Positions 22,807 through 31,395 of a stretch of 64,000 nucleotides of DNA are shown in pieces. Location: contig NZ_VFPM01000001.1 of NCBI RefSeq assembly GCF_006716675.1, positions 620,001 to 684,000 on the forward strand, written 5' to 3'. How positions within the stretch are numbered: the first letter of the stretch is position 1; every line of letters starts with the position of its first letter. Below the pieces are notes generated by a model, which worked only from the letters and a program-made list of their open reading frames with translations, had not been told where the DNA came from and did no database searches. The position numbers and the translations under genes were made by a program. The stretch comes from Humibacillus xanthopallidus. GTDB lineage: Bacteria; Actinomycetota; Actinomycetes; Actinomycetales; Dermatophilaceae.

Positions 22807-24126
22807 GTGACCCGTCTCGAACACCTCACACCACGGCGGATCGTCGCCGTCCTCGTCGTCCTCGCCCTCTGCGCCGCCACCGCGGCGGCGTCGTGGGCGC
22901 TCGGGCGGAGCACGTCCGGCTCGGTCGGGCCGGTCGGTTCGGCACCCGCCGGCCGTGTCCTCAGCCCCGCTCTCACCCCCGACCTCACGACCAACGTCGC
23001 CTACCAGCAGGCCCTCGTCGCCGCGCCGAGCGGCAAGCCGAAGGTGACCGTCATCGGCACCGGCGGCACGATCGCCGGCGTCGCCACCAACCGCGGCAGC
23101 TTCACGAACTACCGCGCCGGGCAGATCCCCATCGCCGACCTCGTCGACGACCTGCGACCGGAGATCGACGCGGTCGCGGACGTCGAGACCATCCAGTTCG
23201 GCAACAAGGGGTCGGGCGGCTACACGATCGCGGAGTTCCACGCCCTGACGCTCGCGGTCGACAACGCGCTCAAGACGTCCGACGGCGTCGTGGTGACGAG
23301 CGGCACCGACACGATGGAGGAGTTCGCCTACTGGCTCGACCTCACGGTCCGCAGCCCCAAGCCGGTCGTCATGACCGGCGCGATGCGTCCGACCGCAGCC
23401 GGCACCGTCGACGGCCCCGGCGTCATCGGCGCCGATGGCCCGGCCAACCTCTACAACGCGATCACCCTGGCCGGCAGCCGCGTCACGACGTGCTTCGGCA
23501 CCGTGCTCATGCTCGGCGACGAGTTCCACGCGGCCCGCGACGTCACGAAGACGAGCTCCTACCGCATGGACACCTTCCAAACCCGCGAGCTGGGCGTGCT
23601 CGGCTGGGTCGACGGCTCGAACATCAAGGTCGGACGGGCGCCGGCGCGCGTCGCCACGTGCGACAACCCGCAGCGCTGGGCGACGCCGTTCGACCTGTCG
23701 AAGATCGCGCCGACGGCCATCCCCCGCACCGAGATCGTCTACGGCTACCAGCAGGCCGGCGGCGAGGCGATCACCGGCTTCGCCGACGCGGGCGTCAAGG
23801 GCATCGTCACGGCGGGCACCGGCGCCGGCGGCCTCTCGGGCGCCCAGGGCACGGCGCGCACGGCAGCCGTCGCCAAGGGCGTCGTCTTCGTGAGCACGAC
23901 CCGCACGGGGTCGGGCAGCGTCTACGGCGGCGCCACGGGCAGCGTCATCGCCGGTGACGACCTGCTGCCGCAGAAGGCCCGCCTGCTCCTCATGCTGAGC
24001 CTCGCCTACGCGCAGGGTGACGTCGACCAGGTGCGCACGTGGGTCACGACGATCGGCAACCCCGAGTGGGACACCCTGGCCGGCTCGGCCGGCACGCCCC
24101 CGGGGCAGCTCAAGCCCGCCGCGTGA
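22807..24126 (+). CDS. Secreted type II-like asparaginase
   Basis: A 439-residue asparaginase with an N-terminal membrane segment (about 10-30, IVAVLVVLALCAATAAASWAL) that serves as signal or anchor, so it acts outside the membrane. It hydrolyses Asn (or Gln) to the acid and ammonia. Active-site block 1 is TVIGTGGTIAGVA with the nucleophilic Thr, and block 2 is GVVVTSGTDTMEEFAYWLDL with Thr-Asp. The rest keeps family landmarks such as VVMTGAMRP and the DGPANLYNAI region. The GTG at 22807 is preceded by AGGAGCAACC; reading from further upstream is not supported. A perfect hairpin follows the stop. Confidence 0.9.
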   Translation: MTRLEHLTPRRIVAVLVVLALCAATAAASWALGRSTSGSVGPVGSAPAGRVLSPALTPDLTTNVAYQQALVAAPSGKPKVTVIGTGGTIAGVATNRGSFTNYRAGQIPIADLVDDLRPEIDAVADVETIQFGNKGSGGYTIAEFHALTLAVDNALKTSDGVVVTSGTDTMEEFAYWLDLTVRSPKPVVMTGAMRPTAAGTVDGPGVIGADGPANLYNAITLAGSRVTTCFGTVLMLGDEFHAARDVTKTSSYRMDTFQTRELGVLGWVDGSNIKVGRAPARVATCDNPQRWATPFDLSKIAPTAIPRTEIVYGYQQAGGEAITGFADAGVKGIVTAGTGAGGLSGAQGTARTAAVAKGVVFVSTTRTGSGSVYGGATGSVIAGDDLLPQKARLLLMLSLAYAQGDVDQVRTWVTTIGNPEWDTLAGSAGTPPGQLKPAA

Positions 24127-24148
24127 CGGGCTGACCCGCCGCACCCCG

Positions 24149-24189
24149 AGGCGGTATGCCGCTGGGCCCGGCCCAGCGGCATACCGCCT
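24149..24189. terminator. Strong hairpin after asparaginase gene
   Basis: Perfect 20-base arms (24149-24168 and 24170-24189) around one base. It begins 22 bases after the stop. Each arm contains one GTATGCCG/CGGCATAC word. Confidence 0.75.
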
Positions 24190-24238
24190 GTGGTGGGGGG
24201 TCGCACACGTCGAGGCGGCCGTCGGGTATGACTGTCGC

Positions 24239-25720
24239 GTGACACGACGGTGGCTCTTCGCCGACCAGCTCGGACCGCACTTCACGACGGGGCGCGGCGG
24301 GGTGCTGCTCGTCGAGAGTCGCGCCGCGCTGGGGCGCCGGCGCTACCACCGCCAGAAGCTGCACCTCGTGCTGTCAGCCCTGCGTCATCGCGCTGCCGAG
24401 CTCGGCGACTCCGCCGTGCTGCTGCGCACCGACACCTACGGCGAAGCCCTCGCCCAGCTCGGTGAGCCGGTTCGCGTGCACGAGCCGACGTCGTATGCCG
24501 CCGACGCCTTCGTGCGCGAACGGCTGGAGACCGGTGAGGTCGAGGGCGTCGACCCGACACCGGGGTTCAGCCTGCCCAAGGCGGACTTCGCCCGCTGGGC
24601 GGCCGGTAGGCGACAGCTGCGGATGGACGACTTCTACCGCTTCCAGCGCCAGCGGCTCGACCTCCTCGTCGAGGGTGACCGGCCCGTCGGCGGCCGGTGG
24701 TCCTTCGACGAGGACAACCGCAAGCCACCGCCGAAGGGGGCGGACACGCTCGGGGTGCCGGCGGCATACCGCCCTCGGGAGAGCGACATCGACGCCGAGG
24801 TGCGCGACGACCTCGACCGCTGGACCCGCGACGAGGGCCTCGAGACGGTGGGCGAGGACGGACCGAGGCTCTTCGCCGTGACCCGGCGGGAGGCCCTGGC
24901 CGCGCTGGAGCGTTTCGTCACACAGCGGCTGGGGGCCTTCGGCCCGCACGAGGACGCGATGCTGCGCGGCGACTGGGCCATGGCCCACAGCCTGCTGTCG
25001 GTGCCGCTCAACCTCGGGCTGCTGAGTCCCGTCGAGGTGGCCGAGCGGGCGGTGCAGGCGCTGCACGACGGGGACGCGGCGCTGCCCTCCGTCGAGGGCT
25101 TCGTGCGCCAGGTCATCGGGTGGCGTGAGTACGTCTGGCACACCTACTGGCACTTCGGACCCGCCTACCGGCGCCGCAACGGGCTCGGCGCCACGGCCGG
25201 CATACCGGCGTGGTTCGACGACCTCGAGGCAGACCGGGTCGACGCGGCCTGCCTGTCCGACGTGCTCGACGGGGTGCGCGACCGCGGCTGGGTGCACCAC
25301 ATCCCGCGCCTCATGGTGCTCGGCAACTGGGCCGCGCAGCGGGGCTACGACCCCGACGCGCTCACGGAGTGGTTCCAGACGCGCTTCGTCGACGGCTACG
25401 ACTGGGTCATGCCGCCCAACGTCGTCGGCATGAGCCAGCACGCCGACGGTGGCGCCATGGCGACCAAGCCCTATGTCTCGGGCGGGGCGTACATCGACCG
25501 GATGAGCGACTACTGCGGGAGCTGCCGCTACAACCCGAAGAAGCGGGTGGGCGACGACGCCTGCCCGTTCACGGCTGGCTACTGGGCCTACCTCGACCGT
25601 AACGCCGACCGCCTCGCCGGCAACCACCGCATGGCGCGCCCGCTGCAGGGCCGCCACCGCCTGACGGACCTCGCCGCCCTCGTCGAGCAGGAGCGGGTCC
25701 GCGGAGACGACCCGCCCTGA
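24239..25720 (+). CDS. Iron-sulfur photolyase/cryptochrome (deoxyribodipyrimidine photolyase-related)
   Basis: A 493-residue protein of the FeS-BCP group (PhrB/CryB type), light-driven DNA repair enzymes, often for (6-4) lesions, or photoreceptors. The start MTRRWLFADQLGPHF is typical of the family. The FAD domain carries RQVIGWREYVWHTYW and the GNWAAQRGYDPDALTEWFQT region. The four cysteines of the [4Fe-4S] site are visible: three in the middle and end of the catalytic domain, with the clearest set in SDYCGSCRYNPKKR and DDACPFTAGYW. GTG at 24239 gives the normal N-terminus. The gene ends 10 bases before the prs stop on the other strand. Repair activity rather than signalling is an inference. 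Confidence 0.88.
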   Translation: MTRRWLFADQLGPHFTTGRGGVLLVESRAALGRRRYHRQKLHLVLSALRHRAAELGDSAVLLRTDTYGEALAQLGEPVRVHEPTSYAADAFVRERLETGEVEGVDPTPGFSLPKADFARWAAGRRQLRMDDFYRFQRQRLDLLVEGDRPVGGRWSFDEDNRKPPPKGADTLGVPAAYRPRESDIDAEVRDDLDRWTRDEGLETVGEDGPRLFAVTRREALAALERFVTQRLGAFGPHEDAMLRGDWAMAHSLLSVPLNLGLLSPVEVAERAVQALHDGDAALPSVEGFVRQVIGWREYVWHTYWHFGPAYRRRNGLGATAGIPAWFDDLEADRVDAACLSDVLDGVRDRGWVHHIPRLMVLGNWAAQRGYDPDALTEWFQTRFVDGYDWVMPPNVVGMSQHADGGAMATKPYVSGGAYIDRMSDYCGSCRYNPKKRVGDDACPFTAGYWAYLDRNADRLAGNHRMARPLQGRHRLTDLAALVEQERVRGDDPP

Positions 25721-25729
25721 GCCCTCGGG

Positions 25730-26710
25730 TCAGGCCTTGCCGTCGAAGAGGCTCGTGACGGAGCCGTCCTCGAAGACCTCCTTGATCGCCATCGACACGA
25801 GCGGCGCGATGGACAGCACGGTGAGCTTGTCGAAGCGGCGGTCGTCGGGGATCGGCAGCGTGTTGGTGACGACGACCTCGTCGACCTTGCAGGCCTTGAG
25901 TCGGTCGACCGCGGGGCCGGAGAGGATCGCGTGGGTCGCGGCGATGACGACGGCCTCGGCGCCCTGCTCCATGAGGGCGTCCGCCGCCTTGGTGATGGTG
26001 CCCGCCGTGTCGATCATGTCGTCGACGAGGATGCAGACGCGGCCCTTGATCTCACCGACGACGCGGTTGGCGACGACCTCGTTGGGGCGGTTGATGTCGC
26101 GGGTCTTGTGGATGAAGGCGAGCGGGGCGCCGCCGAGGCGCGAGCTCCAGTCCTCGGCGACCTTGATGCGACCCGCGTCGGGCGAGACGACGGCGAGGTC
26201 GAGGTGGCCGTACTTCTTCCCGACGTAGTCGGCGAGGATCGGCATCGCCATGAGGTGGTCGACCGGGCCGTCGAAGAAGCCCTGAATCTGCGCGGTGTGC
26301 AGGTCGATCGCCATGAGGCGGTTGGCGCCGGCCGTCTTGAAGAGGTCGGCCATGAGACGGGCGGAGATCGGCTCGCGCCCACGGTGCTTCTTGTCCTGGC
26401 GGGCGTAGCCGTAGAAGGGCAGGACGACGGTGATCCGCTTCGCCGAGGCGCGCTTCAGCGCGTCGATCATGATGAGCTGCTCCATGATCCACTCGTTGAT
26501 CGGCGACGTGTGGCTCTGGATGACGAAGGCATCGGAGCCGCGCACCGACTCCTCGTAGCGCACGTAGATCTCGCCGTTGGCGAAGTCGTAGGCGCTCGTC
26601 GGCACGAGCTCGGTGCCGAGCGCCGCGGCCACCTCCTGCGACAGCTGCGGGTGCGCCCGGCCGGAGAAGACCATGAGGTGCTTCTCGGTCGTCTTGTTGA
26701 TGCCGCTCAT
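25730..26710 (-). CDS. prs: Ribose-phosphate pyrophosphokinase
   Basis: A 326-residue PRPP synthetase that makes 5-phosphoribosyl diphosphate from ribose-5-phosphate and ATP for nucleotides, His and Trp. It begins MSGINKTTEKHLMVFSGRAH. Class I motifs are present: FANGEIYVRYEESVRGSD, LPFYGYARQDKKHRGREPIS, VVSPDAGRIKVAE and the PRPP loop ILVDDMIDTAGTITKAA. Length is standard. Its ATG overlaps the glmU stop as ATGA, so it is translationally coupled to glmU, the same pair as in mycobacteria. The frame runs on upstream inside glmU, but that is not coding. Confidence 0.96.
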   Translation of the reverse strand: MSGINKTTEKHLMVFSGRAHPQLSQEVAAALGTELVPTSAYDFANGEIYVRYEESVRGSDAFVIQSHTSPINEWIMEQLIMIDALKRASAKRITVVLPFYGYARQDKKHRGREPISARLMADLFKTAGANRLMAIDLHTAQIQGFFDGPVDHLMAMPILADYVGKKYGHLDLAVVSPDAGRIKVAEDWSSRLGGAPLAFIHKTRDINRPNEVVANRVVGEIKGRVCILVDDMIDTAGTITKAADALMEQGAEAVVIAATHAILSGPAVDRLKACKVDEVVVTNTLPIPDDRRFDKLTVLSIAPLVSMAIKEVFEDGSVTSLFDGKA

Positions 26711-28248
26711 CCGTTCGCGTCCTTCGGTTGGGTGGGCTCGTCGCTGGGCTGCTCGGTCGCGGGCTCGGTGGCGGGCTCGGTCGCGGGCTCGGTGGCGGGC
26801 TCGGTGCGCGCCGCGGAGGCAGCCGCCTGGGCGGCGCGGGCGGCCTCGTCGGTCTTCGTCCCCGCCCGCCGCCGCGCGACCCAGCCGTCGATGTTGCGCT
26901 GCTGCGCGCGGGTGACCGCGAGCTGGCCCGGGTCGACGTCGCTGACGACGGCGGAGCCGGCCGCGACGTAGGCGCCGTCGCCGATGGTGCGCGGCGCGAC
27001 GATGACCGAGTTGCTGCCGATGAAGCTGTGCGCGCCGACCGTCGTGTGTCCCTTGGTCACGCCGTCGTAGTTGGCGAAGATCGTGCCGGCGCCGATGTTG
27101 GCGCCGGGTCCGACGGTCGCGTCTCCGCAGTAGCTGAGGTGCGGCACCTTCGCCCCTTCGGCGATCTGGGCGTTCTTCGTCTCGACGAAGCCGCCGATCT
27201 TGCCGCCCGCCCCGAGACGCGTGCCGGGCCGGAGGAAGGAGAACGGTCCGACGCTCGCGCCGGGACCGATCTCCGCGAGCTCGGCCTGGGTGCGCACGAC
27301 GCTCGCGCCGTCGTCCACCTCGACGTCGCGCAGGGTCGTGTCCGGGCCGATGACGCAGTCGCGGCCGATCGAGGTCGCACCGAGGATCTGCGTGCCCGGG
27401 TGCACGACCGTGTCGGGACCGATCGTCACGTCGGCGTCGATCCACGTCGTCGCCGGGTCGATGACGATGGCGCCCTCGCGCATCGCGGCCTCGACCGTGC
27501 GGCGGTTGAGCTCGGCGCCGAGCCGGGCGAGCTGCACCTTGTCGTTGACGCCCTCGGTCTGCCAGAGGTCGTCGACGGGGTACGCGCGAACGCCGAGCCC
27601 GCGCGAGCGGGCGACGGCGATGACGTCGGTGAGGTACTTCTCGCCCTGCACGTTGTCCGTGCCGACCTCGGTGAGGGCGCTGCGCAGGACCACGGCGTCG
27701 AAGGCATAGAGCCCGCTGTTGACCTCCGCGATCTCGCGCTGCTCGTCGGTCGCGTCCTTCTGCTCGACGATGGCGGCGACGGTGCCGTCGCCGTCTCGCA
27801 GCACCCGGCCGTAGCCGGTCGGGTCGGGCAGCGTGGCCGTGATGAGGGTGACGGCGTCGTGGCTCGCCTCGTGGACGGCGACGAGGCCGTGCAGGGTCTC
27901 CGATGTGAGCAACGGCACGTCGCCGTAGGTGACGACGACGGTTCCCTCGAGGCCTTGGGGCAGCGCCTCGAGGGCGCACTCCACGGCGCGGCCGGTGCCC
28001 CTGACCTCGTCCTGGTCGGCGATGAGGACGTCGGGATCGTGCTCGAGCACGTGCTCGGCGACGCGGTCGCGCTCGTGGCGCACGACGACGGCGAGGTGCT
28101 CGGGCCCGATGCCCCGCGCAGCGCGCAGTGCGTGACCCACGAGCGAACGCCCGCCGATCGTGTGCAGCACCTTGGGGATCGTGGACTTCATGCGTGTGCC
28201 CTCACCAGCAGCGAGGACGATCACGGCGGTCGGCCGCGATTCGCTCAC
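26707..28248 (-). CDS. glmU: Bifunctional UDP-GlcNAc pyrophosphorylase/glucosamine-1-phosphate acetyltransferase
   Basis: A 513-residue GlmU, which makes UDP-GlcNAc for peptidoglycan. The N-terminal uridyltransferase has LAAGEGTRMKSTIPKVLH and the YGDVPLLT segment. The C-terminal left-handed beta-helix acetyltransferase (about 255-460) shows hexapeptide repeats such as VIGPDTTLRDV, GPGASVGPFSFLRPG and the active-site region EVPH-like KVPHLSYCGDATVG. The last 40 residues are a disordered Thr/Glu/Pro/Ala tail with four TEPA units. Such tails are common in actinobacterial GlmU and not needed for the fold. It is first in glmU-prs. Confidence 0.96.
   Translation of the reverse strand: MSESRPTAVIVLAAGEGTRMKSTIPKVLHTIGGRSLVGHALRAARGIGPEHLAVVVRHERDRVAEHVLEHDPDVLIADQDEVRGTGRAVECALEALPQGLEGTVVVTYGDVPLLTSETLHGLVAVHEASHDAVTLITATLPDPTGYGRVLRDGDGTVAAIVEQKDATDEQREIAEVNSGLYAFDAVVLRSALTEVGTDNVQGEKYLTDVIAVARSRGLGVRAYPVDDLWQTEGVNDKVQLARLGAELNRRTVEAAMREGAIVIDPATTWIDADVTIGPDTVVHPGTQILGATSIGRDCVIGPDTTLRDVEVDDGASVVRTQAELAEIGPGASVGPFSFLRPGTRLGAGGKIGGFVETKNAQIAEGAKVPHLSYCGDATVGPGANIGAGTIFANYDGVTKGHTTVGAHSFIGSNSVIVAPRTIGDGAYVAAGSAVVSDVDPGQLAVTRAQQRNIDGWVARRRAGTKTDEAARAAQAAASAARTEPATEPATEPATEPATEQPSDEPTQPKDANG
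26753..26805. repeat. 12-bp tandem repeats in glmU tail
   Basis: About four units of GCGGGCTCGGTS encode the TEPA repeats at the C-terminus of GlmU. The unit keeps frame, so copy-number change would only lengthen or shorten the disordered tail. Confidence 0.7.
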
Positions 28249-28391
28249 GGGCGCAGCTCCTTCGGCTCGGATGCAGTCGGGCGCCGACGCCCTTCCGAGA
28301 CCGTGCTCCGAGGGGCGCCGCAGCCACTCTACTCGGCGGGGACGGCGCCTCCAGCCGGGTCGGGCCTGCCGCCGGTATGCCGCGGGGCGGG

Positions 28392-28470
28392 CTCCCCGGG
28401 TAGGAGTCGAACCTACGTCGCTAGTCCTGATTCAAAGTCAGGCGGGCCCTGCCGACAGACCAACCGGGGA
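28392..28470 (-). tRNA. tRNA-Gln(TTG)
   Basis: Read on the minus strand: acceptor TCCCCGG/CCGGGGA with discriminator G, D-arm GGTC...GGCC, anticodon arm CCTGA-CTTTGAA-TCAGG with anticodon TTG, T-arm GTAGG-TTCGACT-CCTAC. It spans 79 bases, longer than usual for Gln, because two bases separate the D and anticodon stems and the variable loop has nine bases. CCA is not encoded. It lies between glmU and the TetR gene, where M. tuberculosis also has a tRNA-Gln. The rest of 28249-28651 holds no gene that I can see. Confidence 0.82.
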
Positions 28471-28651
28471 ACGTCACGCGCCGTGACGACGGCCGCGGCT
28501 GCGACCCGCTCGCGGGACCACCACAGGGTAGTGCAGACCGGGCCGCTGTCCTGACGTGTCCGCCTCGGGTCGGGAGGTGTCCTCGGGCGGCCCGACGGCG
28601 ACGCGCCCGAGGGCGGGCGGGCGTCCGGACGCCGCGCTCGTGGACGGCACA

Positions 28652-29317
28652 ATGGCGGGTGTGACTGCCGACCGAGCCGAGCGACCCGACCGAGGGCGCC
28701 CCCGTGCCCGGATGACCGGACCGGAGCGCCGCGAGCAGCTCATCCTCGTCGGCCGCAAGCTCTTCGCCGACAAGGGGTTCGAGGCGACGACCGTCGAGGA
28801 GATCGCCTCCAAGGGCAACGTCTCCAAGCCGGTGGTCTACGAGCACTTCGGTGGCAAGGAGGGCCTCTACGCGGTCATCGTCGACCGCGAGATCCAGGCC
28901 CTGCTCGGCGGCATCAACGCGGCGCTCGACGAGGGCGAGGGCGCGCGGGTCCTGCTCGAGCACGCCACCCTGGCCCTGCTCGACTACATCGAGTCCGACC
29001 CCGACGGCTTCCGGATCCTCGTGCGCGACTCGCCACCCGGGCAGTCGACGGGCTCCTTCGCGAGCGTGCTCGGCGACGTCGCGAGCCAGGTGGAGCACCT
29101 GCTCGCCTCCGCCTTCAAGCAGCGCGGCCTCGACCCCAAGTCCGCGCCGATCCACGCCCAGATGCTCGTCGGCATGGTCGCGCTCACCGGTCAGTGGTGG
29201 CTCGAGCAGCGCAAGTTCAAGAAGGACCAGGTCGCAGCACACCTCGTCAACCTCGCCTGGAACGGACTCTCCGGTCTCGACCGCTCGCCCCGCCTCATCA
29301 GCCGTCCGCGCCGCTGA
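28652..29317 (+). CDS. TetR/AcrR-family transcriptional regulator
   Basis: A 221-residue repressor-type protein. The N-terminal HTH reads RREQLILVGRKLFADKGFEA followed by TTVEEIASKGNVSKPVVYEH and FGGKEGLYAVIV, which is textbook TetR. The ligand domain (about 75-215) is helical, with WWLEQRKFKKDQVAAHLVNL near the end. Start: the ATG at 28652 gives a short basic lead; a GTG 9 bases on is an alternative. It is in the slot of Rv1019, next to glmU and mfd homologues, so it is part of the conserved block. Ligand unknown. Confidence 0.85.
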   Translation: MAGVTADRAERPDRGRPRARMTGPERREQLILVGRKLFADKGFEATTVEEIASKGNVSKPVVYEHFGGKEGLYAVIVDREIQALLGGINAALDEGEGARVLLEHATLALLDYIESDPDGFRILVRDSPPGQSTGSFASVLGDVASQVEHLLASAFKQRGLDPKSAPIHAQMLVGMVALTGQWWLEQRKFKKDQVAAHLVNLAWNGLSGLDRSPRLISRPRR

Positions 29318-29371
29318 CCAGGCATCACCGGCATCACCGCATCACCGCATCACCTCGAATCAGGAGGGGCG

Positions 29372-31066
29372 TCAGCTCGGGACGACGACGGACTGCGTCA
29401 CGGCGCCCGCGGCGTCGCGCACCCGGACGACGAGCGGCGCCGGCCCGCCGGTGCCGGACTGCATGAGCTGGATCTGGCCGCCGTCACCGACACAGGACAG
29501 GCTCGAACGCGAGCTCTGCGTGCACGTGAAGGTGCGGTTGCCGGCGGTGAGAGACCCGGCACCGCTCGCGGTCGAGACGGTGACCGTCAAGGCTCCCCCG
29601 CCCGCCGCGCCCGGCACCCGGAGCGAGATGCGGCTCGGGTCGCCACCTCCGAGCAGGCGCGCCGCCACGCCGGTTGCCGGCGGGGGCGCAGGTGCGGCCG
29701 ATGTGGGCTGCGGCGCGGGGGCCGGGGCCCGCCGGACCGTCGTCGCCCCCGGGCGGGCCGTCGCAGCGCCCGTCACCCCCGACCCGGCGGCAGCGTTCTG
29801 CCCGGAGGGCACGCCCGCCGCGGACGTAGCGCTCGCAGTGGGGCTCGAGGTCGTGGTTCCGGTCGGCGTGATGGCGGTGGACGTGCTCGGTGTCGCTGTC
29901 GCAGCTGCTGATCCGGATGGCGACGATGATCCCGGACGCGCCGTCGCGGCCGGTGGCGTGTCGGACTGGCCGGAGGTCACCGCTGCCGCAACCAGACCGA
30001 GCGCGACGACACCGGCAGCGAGCAGCACTGCGACTCGCGACGCGGCCTGGCTCGACTCCGACACCGCACCGGCGCCCGGCCCCGTCCCTTCCCCGACAGA
30101 GCCGTCCGCAAGTGCTCCCGCTGCCGCCGGGTCCGGCGCCACTCCGGGCACCTCTCCCATCGCGGTGAGCGCCGCCGCTCCAGCACCCACGCCGGCCGCC
30201 CCTACTCCGGCGAAGCCCAGGGCCGCGGCGAGGCCCGACGAGCCGAATCCGACCGTCAGCACGAGCGGCACGACCAGAGCCGGGAACCCGCGCTGGATCT
30301 CGCGAAGGTCCGCGGCGACCGCAGCAGCATGGGGGCACGACGCGAGGTGCGCCTCCGCACGCTCGGTCTGACGGCGCGGGAGCCGTCCACGCACGAGGCG
30401 TCCGAGGCGCTCGATCGTCCAGCTGCACTCACGCGACTCGGCGTGCTCGAGGCACCGCTCGGCATACGCGTCGAGGTAGCCCGAGCGTAGCGACTCGCGC
30501 GCTCGCATCGCCCGCGAGCTCACGGCACCGGCCGTCATGCCGAGCATCGGCGCGACGACGCGCGGCGGCTCGCCCTCGACGGTCGTGTGCCACAGGACGC
30601 GCTGGTCCCGCTCGGGCAGCCCGGCGAAGGCGGCGCGCACGAGCTCGGTGTCGTAGAGCTCAGAGCCGCCGGCATCGCCCGTCTCGAGGGCGGTGTCGTC
30701 GGCGCCCTCGGCCGGCTCGGCGAGGCGCTCGAGGTCGTCGTCGGAGACCGGGAGGAGTCTCAGCTCGCGTCGGGTGTGGTCAGCCGCGACCGTGCGCACC
30801 GTCGTGAGGAAGTACGCCCGGAAGTGCTCGTCGGGCCCACGCCCCGACTGCAGCAGGGTGAAGATCTTCGTCGCGGCCTCGGCGACGATGTCCTCGGCAG
30901 GGGTGCGGCCTCCGTGCTTGCCGGCCACGCCGTAGGCAGCGGGCAGGTGGCGTCGCCACAGCTCGCCGTAGGCCTCGGCCGACCCCGCACGGGCCTCGCG
31001 CAGGAGCACCTCGTCCGGTGCCGACTCCCACGCGTCCCTCGACCACAGAGCCGTCTCGGCCGACAC
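29372..31066 (-). CDS. ECF sigma factor fused to zinc-finger-like, membrane and extracellular regions
   Basis: A 564-residue protein. Residues about 20-100 are sigma region 2 (GSAEAYGELWRRHLPAAYGV to HFRAYFLTTVRTVAADHTRR), and about 140-200 are region 4 (ELVRAAFAGLPERDQRVLWH, PMLGMTAGAVSSRAMRARES). Then come Cys/His pairs (LEHAESRECSW and AHLASCPHAAAV) like an anti-sigma zinc finger, a weakly hydrophobic Ala/Gly stretch, a membrane helix (about 345-363, VAVLLAAGVVALGLVAAAV), a Thr/Ser/Pro-rich linker of about 100 residues and a C-terminal beta-like domain with two cysteines. Sigma, anti-sigma-like and outer sensor parts thus share one chain. Its 330-base upstream gap has a long inverted repeat. 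The GTG start has GAGGGGAC upstream. The role is inferred; no partner gene is seen. Confidence 0.85.
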   Translation of the reverse strand: MSAETALWSRDAWESAPDEVLLREARAGSAEAYGELWRRHLPAAYGVAGKHGGRTPAEDIVAEAATKIFTLLQSGRGPDEHFRAYFLTTVRTVAADHTRRELRLLPVSDDDLERLAEPAEGADDTALETGDAGGSELYDTELVRAAFAGLPERDQRVLWHTTVEGEPPRVVAPMLGMTAGAVSSRAMRARESLRSGYLDAYAERCLEHAESRECSWTIERLGRLVRGRLPRRQTERAEAHLASCPHAAAVAADLREIQRGFPALVVPLVLTVGFGSSGLAAALGFAGVGAAGVGAGAAALTAMGEVPGVAPDPAAAGALADGSVGEGTGPGAGAVSESSQAASRVAVLLAAGVVALGLVAAAVTSGQSDTPPAATARPGSSSPSGSAAATATPSTSTAITPTGTTTSSPTASATSAAGVPSGQNAAAGSGVTGAATARPGATTVRRAPAPAPQPTSAAPAPPPATGVAARLLGGGDPSRISLRVPGAAGGGALTVTVSTASGAGSLTAGNRTFTCTQSSRSSLSCVGDGGQIQLMQSGTGGPAPLVVRVRDAAGAVTQSVVVPS

Positions 31067-31395
31067 CAGCGTCCCCTCGGTTCACCTTGCGCGTCCCGCT
31101 GGCGCCTCGATCCGGACGCGTCACCGGGGCTCCGGGTGGGTGCCGGAGCGGCCCCAGTGTGCCAACACCACGGCGGCAGGTCGAGCCGGAGCCTGCCGCG
31201 GTTGCGTCCTTCCGCATGACCCCCTCCACGAGACCATGCGGAAGGACGCGCCGACCGACACCGTGCGGACCACTGCCGTCCCCGTCAGCGTCCTCGTGCG
31301 GCCCCTCCCCTGACGATGCAGGGCCACCACGGTGTCGACCTCCATGAGACGTCACCGACCCCGTTCCATGACGCACTTTTCGCAGAATCCGCGGG
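31067..31395. other. 329-base intergenic region with 15-bp inverted repeat
   Basis: No gene seen. The notable structure is a perfect inverted repeat, GCGTCCTTCCGCATG at 31204-31218 and its complement at 31235-31249, with a 16-base loop. It lies about 140 bases before the sigma-factor start and about 150 bases after the methyltransferase stop, so it may be a terminator for the latter or an operator for the former. Confidence 0.55.

Noticed and set aside
25730..27979. prs reading frame extended to 749 codons through glmU
   Set aside because: The extra part overlaps glmU in another frame and has no similarity to PRPP synthetase; the ATGA overlap at 26707-26710 gives the normal start.
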